This document shows, one piece after another, positions 32,504-44,834 of a stretch of 64,000 bases of DNA (within the stretch, counting starts at the first letter, position 1; each line of letters opens with the position of its first letter). The stretch covers positions 620,001 through 684,000 of the forward strand of contig JAIXMF010000008.1 in the NCBI GenBank assembly GCA_025201365.1, in the 5' to 3' direction. Source of the stretch: Syncephalis plumigaleata (lineage: Eukaryota; Zoopagomycota; Zoopagomycetes; Zoopagales; Piptocephalidaceae). The translations under genes and the position numbers were made by a program. The notes below the pieces were generated by a model. That model was not told the DNA's origin and did not search any database. It saw only the letters and a list, made by a program, of their open reading frames with translations.

Positions 32504-35180
32504 TTAGTAACTACGACCGAATAGTGTATGACGCTTAGCAAAGTGATCGCATGCCACACATTTAGTAACTCCCTCCACGATAGCATTATCCTTTGGTTGT
32601 TCCAATGGAATACACAATGATTTCGCGCCCATTGATGGAGCACGCTCGTCTTGTTCGGCATCTTGTGCCACACGAGCACTACGATCCTTGATGTTATCCT
32701 CGCATTCCTCACGCTCGCACCATGGAATGAGGACGAGGTTCTTGGCGTTCAACGCGGGCACAAAGTCATTCCACTTGTCGACACGAATAATATGTTGATC
32801 GAAGGTTGCCTTGGCACGGTTGAACATATCCTGCTGAACGGTAGCAAGGAGAGCCGGTACAGCAGTGGCGAGATTATCGACAGCAATTGCTTGCTTAGCA
32901 CCATTGTCACGACGTACAGACATGGTGGAACGATTCTCCAGATCCTTTGGACCAACTTCCAATCGGATTGGAACACCCTATATACATATATGCATATATA
33001 TATCATTTAATATTAGTAAATAAACTGTTGTATAATCATTAGCATATACATACACGTAGTTCCCAATGATTAAACTTGTAACCTGGCGTATAGTTATCGC
33101 GTAGATCGCTACGAGCACGTACACCCGCCTTCTTTAGGATTTGCACCACATCTTCGACGCCCTTGTTAATATTCTCGCGATCTTGTTCAGTAGATCGTGC
33201 AGTAATACCGCATGGCACTACAATTACTTGGACGGTAGCCACGCGAGGTGGCAATACAAGACCCTTGTCGTCACCGTGTACCATTACCATAACACCGATG
33301 GTACGTGTAGTGAGACCCCACGAGTTCTGCCATACAAATAGCTTCTCGGGTTCACCGGCATCTGCTGGCGTATTTGGATCCTCGACAACGATGTTGAACA
33401 TTTTGGCAAAGTTCTGACCGAGACAATGACTAGTGGCACCTTGAATACCACGACCTGTAGTGGGGATGAACGCCTCGCATGTCGTGGTGTACAAGCCACC
33501 GGCAAACTTCTCCTTCTCCGATTTGATACCCTTGACTACTGGTACGGCCAAAATATCCTCGTATACCTGACGGTATAGATCGAGGATCTGGTAGACTTCC
33601 TCGCTAGCACCCTCCTTGGTCAAATGGGCGGTGTGACCCTCTTGCCACAAGAACTCTCGAGTACGAAGGAATGGCTCTATAGTTAACGGGCAGCATTAGT
33701 ATGATTGATATCGTCATTAACAACACGAGACGATATACTTACGTGGATGTTTAAACTCCCAACGTACAACACTGCACCACTGGTTAAGACGTAGTGGCAA
33801 GTCGCGATGACTACGAATCCATTTGGCATAGTATGGATACATTACAGTCTCGGAGGTGGGACGAATAGCCACTGGTTCTTCCATATCGGATGATCCACTA
33901 TAGAATGATAGCAAATGATGAAATGAATAAATAGCACATATAAATATAAATAGCTGTGTAATACGTACGCTTTAGTAACCCAGGCTACTTCAGGAGCAAA
34001 TCCTTCAATGTGATCCTTTTCCCGTTCAAGCATACGCTGTGAGACAAACATCGGGAAATAGGCTGATTCTACGCCCATCTCGGTAATAGCGCCATCAAAG
34101 AAGGCTAAACAACAGATAGCGTTAGTGATATATTTATATATATTTATATATCGCTATTCTACAAGCAATAGTAGTCATTATTTACCGGTAATGTGCTTCC
34201 AAATGTTAAATGATGCAGGGCGTAGAATGTAACAACCACTAACATCGTAGTAGTCCATCATTTCACTACGTAGCAAGACCTGCTGATACCATTTGGCAAA
34301 GTCGTCATCCTTCTTGACTTCAACGCCAATCTTGGTAGTACCAGCTGCCTCGGAATCTATTAGAGAAAGAGAGAGAGAGGAACATTGAATCAGCTAGACT
34401 TCATTACATCGAGTAACCACTAATATCTACCATCCACTTTAGTTTCCTTGGCTGGCTTGCTATATTTACAAAGTATATTAGTCAATATAAAAAAGAGATA
34501 GATAGACATTATTATAGAACGATATTTACCTTTTGGAAGCAGAAGCTGCACCAGTTGATGGAGGAGGTCCAGTAGTTGCCAATTCCTTAAAGTCCACTTG
34601 TACATACTCGATATTGGCCTTGGTCAAGAAGGTGGCCACGTCACCGGCCGATAGACAAACTGTCTTGCTAGACTGTCCAGGATGGAAGGCCAATGGCTTA
34701 GTGGCTGCCATAAGATCAGCATCAATGACAACATGCACTGTAGGGAAGGCATCTCGATTGACATTAAGTAGCATAAATGGCGATACTATTATTGTTGTTA
34801 TTGTATAACACACATCAATAAATGGCCACTCTAATAATCGTTCCTCTTAATGCTAACTCACCATTATCCTTCTCCACTGAGAACACTTCTTGTAAAAGTT
34901 CTGGAGCAGCCATACGCATTTCCTTTACGTTGATCTTCTTCGCCAATGGTCCCAAGGGCACGGTAGTCTCTTCAAGAGCTATTACTACTACGGGTGTAGC
35001 CACGGCAGTCTTGGCGGTCTTTGGTTTGAACACTAGTGTTTTGGTAACATGCGCGTCAACATTATTCTTGTTGAGCTCCTCTTTCCATGCAGCACCCGCA
35101 TTCACCGCATCATGACTAGTAGATGAAGGAGAGATGGAGAGTGCGGCCAAATGAGCCAAGATATCCTCGAGTGTAGTCAT
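32504..35180 (-). CDS. Cytosolic prolyl-tRNA synthetase with N-terminal editing-like domain
   Basis: Eight exons on the minus strand keep phase throughout: 35180-34862, 34785-34530, 34459-34431, 34356-34186, 34104-33969, 33897-33743, 33676-33054 and 32977-32504, giving 720 residues. Residues ~1-185 resemble the YbaK/ProX-type module that precedes ProRS in yeasts ([33 protein letters not shown]). Class II synthetase motifs follow: [53 protein letters not shown] and [20 protein letters not shown]. The anticodon-binding domain includes [12 protein letters not shown]. The end LFGRSY is the hallmark of the eukaryote/archaeal-type enzyme. It charges tRNA-Pro in the cytosol. Exon 3 is only 29 nt. 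No defects seen. Confidence 0.95.
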
Positions 35181-35692
35181 AGTGTTGAATCAAGCTATCT
35201 AATCCAATATCAAACCAACTATTAGTAACAATATTAGTGGATCATGTAAAGACATTACAGTTATCAATGACAATAAAGCTATCCGATATAGATCAACAAG
35301 GAGAGAGAAGCAACTACTGAGCGTACTAGTAGTAGTAATAGCAGCAATAGCGGAAGAAGAAAAGCGAGAGGATAAACAACAAAAGCGGGAAAGAAAGAGA
35401 AAAAAGACCGCTATCACAATGCTGACGTGTAGATGGGTGAATGAATTGAGAATGGGGTAGAGAGAGATCATAAAATATAGAAAATAAAATAGCTATCATT
35501 ATTATTACTGGATAGATGAATGCATACACTCACTTGTCGTTTTGTTATTCCTTACCACCTTCTATCCTTTTTATTTTCCATCTAGTATTATTCTATTGAT
35601 TATTATCGAGGATCTCTTTATTCATCTGGTTACATCGTGAACATATCTATTTTATTCTATCTACGATTAACTAGATCACTCGATTGTATGCA
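35181..35692. promoter_or_regulatory. Shared promoter region between ProRS and BUR1
   Basis: 512 bases separate the divergent start codons. The ProRS side is purine-rich on the plus strand (GAGAGAGAAG, AAGAAAAGCG) and the BUR1 side is pyrimidine-rich. No TATA box is convincing. Confidence 0.45.
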
Positions 35693-35708
35693 ATGTCCTC
35701 GTCACTAG
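35688..35708 (+). promoter_or_regulatory. Short upstream frame overlapping the BUR1 start
   Basis: ATG at 35688 opens a 6-codon frame that ends at TAG 35706-35708 and overlaps the main ATG at 35693 in another frame. If scanning ribosomes use it, it would reduce BUR1 initiation. Effect is inference. Confidence 0.4.
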
Positions 35709-38152
35709 TAGAGAATCAGGATAGTCCTGCTGCGATGAATCTCAATTCAGCGGATACACCAACAGCCACTGAAGGCGATGATCGTGAAGAAGGTGAACTA
35801 GAACCAGGTGAATGTCTACCCACCGACGATTATCCTAAACCGCCTAGTGGTGCTCCTCCTCCTCCTCCTCCACCCCCTGCACCAATAGACGATGGTCATT
35901 TATCAGGTACTCGATCAAGTGGCCACTATAGTGATAGACGCTATAATTCAATGGCACGCTCTCTTTCAGAAGTTGATCGTGATCGTGACTCGCATGGTAG
36001 AGCACGCTATCATAATAACAATGACTATAATGCTCATCGCTACAACAACAACAACAGCAGCAGCAATAATAATAATAACAGTAACAATACAAATGGAGGA
36101 CATCATTCTCGTTTGGTGAGTCCACACGGTTACATGTCAGCATCATCATCTGCACCGCGTAGTGGACATCGTACTATGGGTACAGGTGGTAATTATGGCG
36201 AGTCAAGATCCGAACAACGTATACGACCGATGACTACCACTAAGCGTACAGCGGCCGATCTCGATTCAGGTACGGGTGGTAGTGGTAAACGATCAGATGG
36301 TAAACGGGCACGACATCTACAAGAGTCTGCCATAATGCGTGATGGCGAATTAATAGATGCCCGTGTTCAAGAGGCACGCAATAAAGCGCATAATGTACGC
36401 AAACCTAAAACGAAGTTTGGCAACATTTCATTGTCGGGAGCATTTTCAATCGATGATTTCGACTTTACAGAAAGTAATCGAGTGGGTGCCGGTACATTTG
36501 GGTAGGTTAATAGATAGACTTGCTTATATCATTCAACTATGAATGCTAATACCACGATTACAGTGTTGTATTACAAGGTCGTAATAAAAAGACTGGAGAA
36601 GAAGTGGCATTGAAGCGTATTATTATCGATCGTGATAACGGTATAAATCGACCAGATGTAAGTAGAATATTAAACAGTGTATATTCCCTTATTACTAACT
36701 ACTTACTATTAATCATTAGCTACCAATTACAGCAATTCGAGAAATAAAGATTCTCAAATCGTTAAAACATAAAAATGTCATTGAATTACTAGGAATGGCT
36801 ATCGTACGAGGTAAGTATATTACTCAATGCATTCACTACAAATGAGACTAATGACTACACTATTATGATTAGGTGATCGAATGAAGAACGAGAAAAGCAT
36901 ATACTACATGGCATTCCCCTATATGCAATCTGACCTGGCAGGTGTACTGGCCAATGAGAACTTTATTCTAATGCAACAAGATGTCAAGATTCTAATGAAA
37001 CAACTACTTGAAGGACTGGCCTATATACATTGTGTAAGTGCATGATCACTATTGCTTTTATTGCTCTCGTTGTTGTTGTTTATTAACAAACAAATACATT
37101 AGAACAATATTATCCACAGAGATATCAAAAGTAAGTAGACAAGCAATGCTAATGGTAGTAATAGAGAGAGAGAGATGTATTAAATTTGACATTTTATAGC
37201 GGCCAATATATTGATCAGCAATAAGGGTGTATTAAAAATCGCTGATCTTGGTCTGGCACGTCCGGTAGATCCCGATGAGCATCAACGTCGCTACACCATG
37301 TCTGTGGTAACTCGATGGTATCGTGCACCAGAACTATTTCTAGGTGATGATCAGTATACAAGAGCCATTGACATATGGAGTGTAGGGTGTGTATATTAAT
37401 GAGTGAGTGAGTGAGTGAGTGAGTGAGGGGGTGAGCGTATTTGGGTATGGGTTTTGTTTTACGCATTGAAATACATGCTTATAGTCACATATTAGATGTG
37501 TATTCGGTGAAATGATGATACGAGAGGCTTTAATGCCTGGTATCACGGATGCTGATCAATTAACAAAGATATGGAATTATCGCGGCACACCTGATCAAAT
37601 ACTAGAGCAGCGATGGCAACATCTAAATGGATGGAAATCGGCAAAGCCACAAACAGAAATACAACCACAAATGCGTAAATCAATCGAGAAACTGATTATT
37701 GAACGGTACGTATTGATGAGTATAACAATACTAATAGTAATGATAACTGGGTATTTACATATTGTATATGTATGTGTATGTATATGTATATGTAATATAG
37801 TAATCGAGCTGCAGGTACAGGTATCAACACAGCCAAGTGGCGTGTACCGCAAGAGGATGCCTTTGAGTTATTGGAACAACTATTAGCACTGGATCCATCA
37901 AAGCGTGTTACCGCCATGGATGCCCTTTGTCTACCCTATTTTATCAATGAGCGTGGTAGTCTTGATCCATCAAGGTAAATAATACATTCCATGTCATGTA
38001 TATATATATATATATAATTATAGAATCGCTATTTCTAATTGATGCACATTCATATGATTAACAATGACTACTTTAGTCTACAACCATTGCCTGCTGTTCA
38101 TGAGATTGACAAGGAACGAGCAAAGAAAGAGAAAGCAGCTGCACGACGATAA
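35693..38152 (+). CDS. BUR1: BUR1/CDK9-type cyclin-dependent kinase
   Basis: Nine exons in phase: 35693-36501, 36564-36657, 36720-36810, 36873-37033, 37103-37130, 37200-37386, 37496-37705, 37801-37974 and 38077-38152, 609 residues. Residues 1-255 are disordered: acidic, a poly-Pro run, His/Asn/Ser tracts and basic clusters. The kinase domain follows: GAGTFG, VALKRI, the cyclin-binding helix [13 protein letters not shown] (PITAIRE, close to CDK9's PITALRE), [22 protein letters not shown]-loop [17 protein letters not shown], and [15 protein letters not shown]9/Bur1 with its cyclin phosphorylates the RNA polymerase II tail and Spt5 to release elongation. The 28-nt fifth exon encodes the catalytic loop. 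The N-terminal extension is unusual, since yeast Bur1 is extended at the C-terminus instead. Confidence 0.92.
37401..37427. repeat. GAGT tetranucleotide run inside a BUR1 intron
   Basis: About six and a half GAGT units in the intron between the sixth and seventh exons. Confidence 0.9.
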
Positions 38153-38260
38153 TAAGTCAAGGATGAATATAAATGACATGTAGAACGTCGAATGTACGTC
38201 TACATATGTCTGCGTATGTCTGCGTATGTGCGAGTGTGTGTATTATGATATGAAGTATAC

Positions 38261-38266
38261 AATAAA
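38261..38266 (+). terminator. Candidate polyadenylation signal of BUR1
   Basis: AATAAA about 110 nt after the BUR1 stop, in the short convergent gap before the CENP-X gene. Confidence 0.45.
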
Positions 38267-38332
38267 AAATCATCATCATCATCATCATCGTAGATGAGTG
38301 TGTGCATTCCTTGTTAGAGGAAACCTCCTAGA

Positions 38333-38766
38333 TTAAATGTCAAGTATCAATTGAGGAGCTATCTTCTCTAAATGCTCTACATCTAATCGACGCGCCGATG
38401 GATCCTGCTTAGCTTCCTCTGTAGCACGCATGATCGCCTCTATTACATAGAAAGCATTAGGAGGTAATATAGTCATTGTCATCGTTGTGATTCACCTTCT
38501 GTAAATAGGGTTATCAGTAATTTAGCAGCACTGGAAGCATCTTTATGAACTATAATGCACACATCATTAGCAAGCATCTATGTATCGTAGACATTAAAGC
38601 ACTTACTCTTAGTTTGTGGATGTTGCCATCCTTGTTTAAACACATGATTGATGGTTGCCTATCACATAATGCAAGCATATAATCAATCCATCTCTCTAAT
38701 ACTAACAATAGCTTAAAGGAATACCTCTTTAAACTCAAATGGCATCGGATCGGTATGTGATGCCAT
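38333..38766 (-). CDS. MHF2: CENP-X/MHF2 histone-fold protein
   Basis: Four small exons on the minus strand fit in phase: 38766-38725, 38658-38607, 38549-38496 and 38439-38333, giving 84 residues, the usual size for CENP-X (about 80). The start is MASHTDPMPFEFKE. The core then reads TINHVFKQGWQHPQTK, IHKDASSAAKLLITLFTEEA and RRLDVEHLEKIAPQLILDI, which matches the CENP-X pattern of KTKVSKDA..., EAA.RA and D...LEK..PQLLLDF. With CENP-S it forms the MHF tetramer that supports FANCM/Fml1 at stalled forks and the constitutive centromere network. It is divergent from the WD40 gene and convergent with BUR1. Confidence 0.85.
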
Positions 38767-39297
38767 CGCTGTTAACCTGCTTACAACGATAATCTACTAA
38801 AGAACAAATAATGGCAAAGGAAACGAGAAAGCAAACGAGAAAGAAGTGCGTCATGATCGCATTGGTTGCTTTATAATTTTTATTCTATTTATTCTTTTCA
38901 TTTTTACATAATAGCCACTCATTAACCGTAGTAGTAACGCGTTATCCTATCTATTCATATCTCTATCTATCTACGTACGTACATATGTATCTTATATAAC
39001 TAGATACAAAGACATATATACATACATATACATATATATGTGATAGTAATAATAAACTAGTAGCCATTACAAGTCGTATTGCATTTGTTTACATGAATGG
39101 GTCGCGTTTATTTTTTGTAGTTTTTCCATTTGGTATGGGTCAATTATAAGCGTACGCACACACGCACACCACCGCGTACATTTCTTCTTCTCCCCTACTT
39201 GGTCTACTTTGCGTGGCCGACTCTTCTACATTTCTTTACTGATTGGTTTACTTCATTGACAATAATCAAGTACACGGATCTTGGCCCATACTCCATA
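38767..39297. promoter_or_regulatory. Shared promoter region, MHF2 and WD40 gene
   Basis: 531 bases between divergent starts. It includes a TATC/TACGTACG/TATATACA-rich middle (38960-39040) and little else recognisable. Confidence 0.4.
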
Positions 39298-41659
39298 ATG
39301 ACTGTTACGCGTACCAGTAAGGTAGTATAAGCTAGTTGGTATAGTTACCTGTTGTACGGCTGACACTTGCTATTGTGATATAGCGTCAAACAAAGCTTGC
39401 CGACCACTTTGTCAATGTCGATATCATTGATATGCTGGACGAAGAGAATGTCGACCCTAGTTCCAGTGAGGAATTTGTCACCAGTCCTACGCTTACTCAA
39501 CCGAATACCGCTGGAAAAACGTCAAGTGTCAAGGTAAATTATCGATATAATGACAGCCTAATAGAGGTCACTTGGCATGTCTTTCTATTCCATAATACTA
39601 GTAATACTAATAATGATAATGATAATGATAATAAGGTGACGAAGAAACGCGCTACTTCCGGCTATGAACCGACTATCGTACGAAAAATGGCTCAGCAGTA
39701 TCCGGACCCGTATTGGCAACATCACGCTGAAAGTGACTCGGGCATGATTAACTTTGTAAATGAAGAGCAACACCCGCTCTATTGTATTAAGGAGGCCAAT
39801 ATTCATGATCAAGGTAAGGTGCAAGCATGATTATTATAATGGACAAGCGTATAATAGATGATAGGCTAACGTATAAGAGGGATATAGGTCCTATTACGGG
39901 TATGAAGCTGTCGCCAGATGGTACAATGCTTGCCACATTCTGCAATGTTGGTTGTGTCAAGCTATGGGATTTGGAGGATTGGAGTCTATTAAGACATTTA
40001 CGCGATACTGAGGTAGTAGCTATGATGGGGAACAGTTCATATACTAGATAACTAACCTATTATTGACACTGGACAGGAGAGTAACATTGATGAATTCTAT
40101 GTGGGACAATTTACACCCGATCAAACTCGACTTATAGTGGCTGGCAAGTTAAAGGATCGCAATCGATGGTCAGAGGCCGATGAAGACAATCACATTATGG
40201 AGACACCGATCAAGGTAAATCTAGTCTATTCGTTTATTTACTTACCTCTTTAACTAATAATACTAACGGTGATTACTTTATACAGATATTTGACGTGGTT
40301 ACAGGTCAAGTAATAGCTAAACTGGATGGTCATGAGGAAGAAGTAATCTGTATCAAGTTGATACAATTCCAAGGGGACAACTATATCATTTCAACTAGTC
40401 AGGATGGTTACATTATCAAATGGAAGATGGAATCAGACTGGTGGTAAGTAGTATGATACTACAACAATAACAGTGATGTATGAATGTTACTAAGCATAGT
40501 GCAGTACACTGGTAGAACACACACGGATGGAGGATGGAATAACATGTATGGCATTTACCGTGTCATTCCTGCCAAACACCGGTAATCGATACTTTTTAGC
40601 TGCATGTGATGATGGCATCAAGCTATTTGATTTCGAAGCAGCGCGTGTAAGTAAATGGTCGTTATTAAAGTATGAGTACTAGCTAATGGTAGAATGCTCG
40701 ACTAGGTTATTCAAACATTCGATAATCTTTACTCTTCCTATTGTGATTGTGGTAAATTCGTCAACTGTGTTGATATGCCCTATGACGATACAGGCAAGCG
40801 ACCTTACGAGTACTTTATCACGCGTGGTGTTGAGCTACTCGACTCGGAGGATTGCACTCTAGGTAAGTGGAGAGTTCTCTCGCTTAAATATACGATACTG
40901 ACATCATTGATGATGATGATGATGACAGCAACTGAACCTAACTCGGTTATTCTGCATAAGCTTATATATCCCACCACCAAAGGAGGTGTATTCAAACTGA
41001 CCGAAGAGAAACGATATCAACATGAAGAGTAAGAAGTTGCCACGTATCTGTTATAGCTAGTGATTAATAATGCATTACTCCAATCAATAGGTATCATTCC
41101 AACTCATGGCTAGTGAAGATTGCATCGAATGGTCGATTTATACTGGCACCCACACTTAATGGACAAGTATTTCTATTTGACATTCGATCTGGCAAGATGC
41201 TAATGGTACTAAAAGACTCGGAAGGTAATTGAGTAGTGCATGTATGAATCGTGGCAAACACTGACACTATAATGATCATATACTAGTAGAACGAGAAATG
41301 CGTGATGTATTATTCCATCCTACAAAACCCTTAATATTTACTAGCAGTGATGGTACATATAAATATATAGATATATAAACGATAGCATACTAACGAACAT
41401 GTATTTAGATGGTACGGTCAAGGTCTATACACAAGCAAATCCATCCAGCAGTGCTGATGCGGAAAAGGAAGCGGATCTGGCCGCTAACATGAAAAACGTA
41501 AAAATAGATCCAGACTCATCGTTTAATCATGTAACTACTACGTCATCATCACCGTCATCATCATCAGTAACAGCGTCGACATCGAATGATCCTAGAGATG
41601 CGGAAGAAGCAAATGTAGTCATGAGTGAAGACGCGGATTCTATTATCAATGTTGTGTAA
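39298..41659 (+). CDS. WD40-repeat protein, family not identified
   Basis: Twelve exons in phase: 39298-39321, 39384-39533, 39636-39813, 39858-40012, 40077-40214, 40286-40443, 40505-40646, 40706-40862, 40929-41028, 41091-41224, 41287-41352 and 41409-41659, 550 residues. The N-terminal 100 residues are polar (MTVTRTSKRQTKLADHF). WD-like blades then follow: GPITGMKLSPDGTMLATF...VKLWDLEDW, KIFDVVTGQVIAKLDGHEEE, YIISTSQDGYIIKWKM, YFLAACDDGIKLFDFEA, ILAPTLNGQVFLFDI and FTSSDDGTVKVY. The tail is Asp/Ser/Thr-rich. WD40 propellers scaffold complexes; the partner is unknown. The second intron (39534-39635) is 102 nt without in-frame stops, so it might be retained. Start choice at 39298 is moderately secure. 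Confidence 0.82.
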
Positions 41660-41956
41660 TGTCGTGCCAAAGAATATTAATAGCAATAGTATTAAAAATT
41701 CGTTTGTTCCACCTTACTATACTACGCTTGTAGTCAGGAGTAGCTCTTTCTTCTTATCAACAAAGGAGAACGACTATTTATCTTACAATGGAGAATTGAT
41801 TGATTTCCCCTGAAGATAATGATGATACGACTTCTTAGAAGTTAGTTTGGTACATGTTACAAATACGAAAACACATCAATCTACTGAATATCGTTGTACT
41901 ATAATCTCTATTCATTGCAAAGGGTAAATCTAATTAACATCGACTATAATAGCGTC

Positions 41957-42499
41957 ATGTGTAGTGTTATTACTAGTGTGTGTTTCGCCACATCTCTCGT
42001 AGATGTCGAGACAGATCATCCTAATAGATATCAGACATTACAAGCATCATCCTCTCCATGTTATCTACCAATGCCTCAGCTACATTGCGAAGCCATAGAC
42101 GATACTACCACTGAGAGTTCGGATCAATTGAACAGTAGTGATAGTAGTAGCGATGATCATTATCATGATGACGATGAAGAGACAGATTTACTATTGAATG
42201 GGAGGAGAACATTTAAACGTCGTTCGTGGTTTAGCATCATTCGTAGTGCATACGATCATGCTCGTTACAATCGATATTCTAGTATGTTCTACGCATTATG
42301 TAGATGCAGTACAAGTCGATCAAGACAAGACACAGAAGTGGCCTCCATGTTCACAATACCACTTGAGGACACGAATGATGCGGAAACATGGTTACAACAA
42401 AGTGGAAATAACGATGCACTCATGGATACTCCATTAGAACTGAATCAGCAGCATATGGACGAGTTTCAACGCTGGCTAGATGCCCGACTAAAGGTATAA
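41957..42499 (+). CDS. Small acidic-basic orphan protein, start uncertain
   Basis: An open frame ending at 42499. ATG at 41957 gives about 180 residues; an alternative is an intron ending CTCGTAG just before 42002. The frame opens before 41957 without an obvious better ATG. It contains an acidic stretch (SSDDHYHDDDEETDLLL), then a basic RRTFKRRSW and a Cys/Arg cluster (FYALCRCSTSRSRQ), and ends in a helical FQRWLDARLKV. I do not recognise it. It lies on the same strand between the WD40 gene and PRP3, with 157 nt before the PRP3 ATG. Codon composition resembles its neighbours, so it is probably a real gene, perhaps missing a first exon in this model. Confidence 0.5.
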   Translation: MCSVITSVCFATSLVDVETDHPNRYQTLQASSSPCYLPMPQLHCEAIDDTTTESSDQLNSSDSSSDDHYHDDDEETDLLLNGRRTFKRRSWFSIIRSAYDHARYNRYSSMFYALCRCSTSRSRQDTEVASMFTIPLEDTNDAETWLQQSGNNDALMDTPLELNQQHMDEFQRWLDARLKV

Positions 42500-42646
42500 T
42501 ATACTTATTATAGCAATATCATATGTGCTCCTAATAATCCTTAATTGGATGGTGTCAATAAAAATAAAAACAAATGATGACCACTCGATTGATTCCATCG
42601 TAGATAGCACAGAGTATTATTTTTCTCGTTTCTTAATTCTTTAATC

Positions 42647-44834
42647 ATGTCTGGACTGCCCACTGATCCTGCCCAGGTAGGTGACATGCAAAGGAAGCGT
42701 GTTTGCAGTTACATTAGTAACAATGGAATATGCAATAGATCCAGGCGTTTATTGAAAGTAAAAAGCGCGAAGTAGCTAAACAGCTACAGCGTATACAGCA
42801 AGCGAATGCAGCGAATGCAGGCGCTACAGAAGCTGCCAGTAGGCAGCAGCCTGCACCTATGGCGGGTGTGACCTCCACCGCGACTACCGGTGTATCGTCA
42901 GGTAGCGCGTCATCGTCACGAGCGGAAACCAGAACTCATACGACGCGATCAAGTCAGGCATCTCTGGTAAGTGACGAGGTAAACATGCAGTGATAGCAGA
43001 CTAAACAGTCTTTCGAATGCGATAGTACTCGACACAACTAGGCGAGAAACGCGGTGGCCTCGCTGGACCTGTACATCCACTTATCGAACAACTAACCGGT
43101 GGTTCGGGGATGTCAGGCTCGTCAAAGCGTATGCATCCACTTCAAGGAAATATACCAAAAGCAAGCTTTGCCACTATCAAGGTGAATGACCATCGTTAAC
43201 ATGACAATAGTAGAATGGATGATGCTCATTCTAAGGACAATACAGGCAAATCAACGCGGCAAAGAACTCAAGAAGGAGATTCGTCTACTCGATGCACCTG
43301 CCGACTTTTCCGATCCCAACAAGAACCCGCACTTTGATCCAAATCTAACGACATCAGGTGCCAAGCATCGAGGACGTCGACAATTCAACTTTGTTGGGCA
43401 TGGCACTTATATTAGACAGGCAGAGAAGATACGTACCGAGGTAAGCATGACCAGTATATGTTTAATTGATATTTACTGCGTGAATATAGGCGCAAATGGA
43501 AGAGTTACGTAGGAATATTGCACTTAGTGCAGAGAAGGCGGGTATGGAGGTGGAGTTGGATATCGCTACCGACAAACAGATTCGCGTAAGTAGAGGTGCA
43601 AGCATAATGAGAGATGGAATAACCGCTTATACTATGTTCATCATTGATTAGGGCGATCCACCTCCAGAGGTGGAGTGGTGGGATGAGCCACTACTGGCCA
43701 ATCGTACCTACAACGATATTGATGAAGGCCAGCTATTGCTAACAGGCGAGGGATCGGCCATTACACAATATGTACAACATCCGGTGCCGATTCCCGGTCC
43801 TCAAGACTTGAAGGCACCGGTAGCACGACCACTTATGCTTACCACAAAGGTACGTAGACAATACTATATATATATGTATGTATACATATATAACTCATCC
43901 GCTTTATTATAATAGGAACAAAAGAAACTACGTCGACAACGTAGATTGGAGGTGCTCAAGGAGAAACAAGACAAAGTGCGATTGGGTCTCTTGCCACCTG
44001 ATCCACCTAAGGGTATAGTAGCTAAACTACAATCCAACTAGAATAATGCACTTACTAAACGCGCACACTGTATGATAGTTAAAATGAGCAATTTAATGCG
44101 TGTACTAGGCAACGAGGCCATTCAAGATCCCACTAAGATGGAGGCCTACGTACGCAATGAGATGCGTAAACGACAGGATGCGCATATGAAAGCGAACGAG
44201 GAGCGTAAATTAACGGATGAGGAACGGCGTGAAAAGCGACAACGAAAACTAAATGAAGATGCCGCTAAAGGCATTGAGGTGCTTGTTTTCCGGTAAGTGC
44301 ACGATTATATATTTCAAGTCGAATATGACGTAGCATAACAATCAAACGCTTATCGTCAATGAGTTTAGCATTAACAGTCTCACTCATCCGCAAAAGAAGT
44401 TCAAGGTGGAGACTAATGCTAATCAACTGGGACTAACAGGAGCGGCAATTATCAGTTCCCGGTTTAGTGTAGTCATTGTTGAAGGAGGACCCAAAAGCAT
44501 ACGAACCTATAAGAAGCTGATGCTCCGTCGCATTAAATGGAGCGATTCTGAGAGTGAACATGACAATGTCAATTTATCGGACAACGAAGCCATGGACACC
44601 GATGCAGTTGGCGGTCAACAGCAACAACAGCAGCAACAGCCAAACCGATGTGTTCTAGTATGGGAAGGTCGAACACGCGGTAGAACATTTAGAAGTTTTC
44701 GCTTTAGACGCTGTCCAACTGAAGGTGTAGCCAAGGAGTTCCTTAGCCATCATCGAGCAGATCATTACTGGGATATTGCGCGTAACATCAAGGAAGAAGA
44801 CTTGCTTGCCGACTCGAATCAACCTGATAGTTAA
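42647..44834 (+). CDS. PRP3: PRP3, U4/U6 snRNP splicing factor
   Basis: Nine exons in phase: 42647-42676, 42739-42966, 43026-43181, 43246-43440, 43490-43585, 43652-43849, 43916-44012, 44079-44292 and 44369-44834, 559 residues. The PRP3 domain is clear: DPNKNPHFDPNL, RQFNFVGHGTYIRQAEKIR, VEWWDEPLL, YVQHPVPIPGP, LTTKEQKKLRRQRRLEVLKE, DPPKVKMSNLMRVLGNEAIQDPTK. The C-terminal DUF1115-like domain follows (FSVVIVEGGPKSIRTYKKLM, VLVWEG, HRADHYWDIA), with an inserted acidic/poly-Gln loop near residue 475. Prp3 binds U6 and helps hold U4/U6 in the tri-snRNP in the nucleus. The first exon encodes only ten residues. Overlapping AATAAA motifs occur directly after the stop. Confidence 0.93.
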
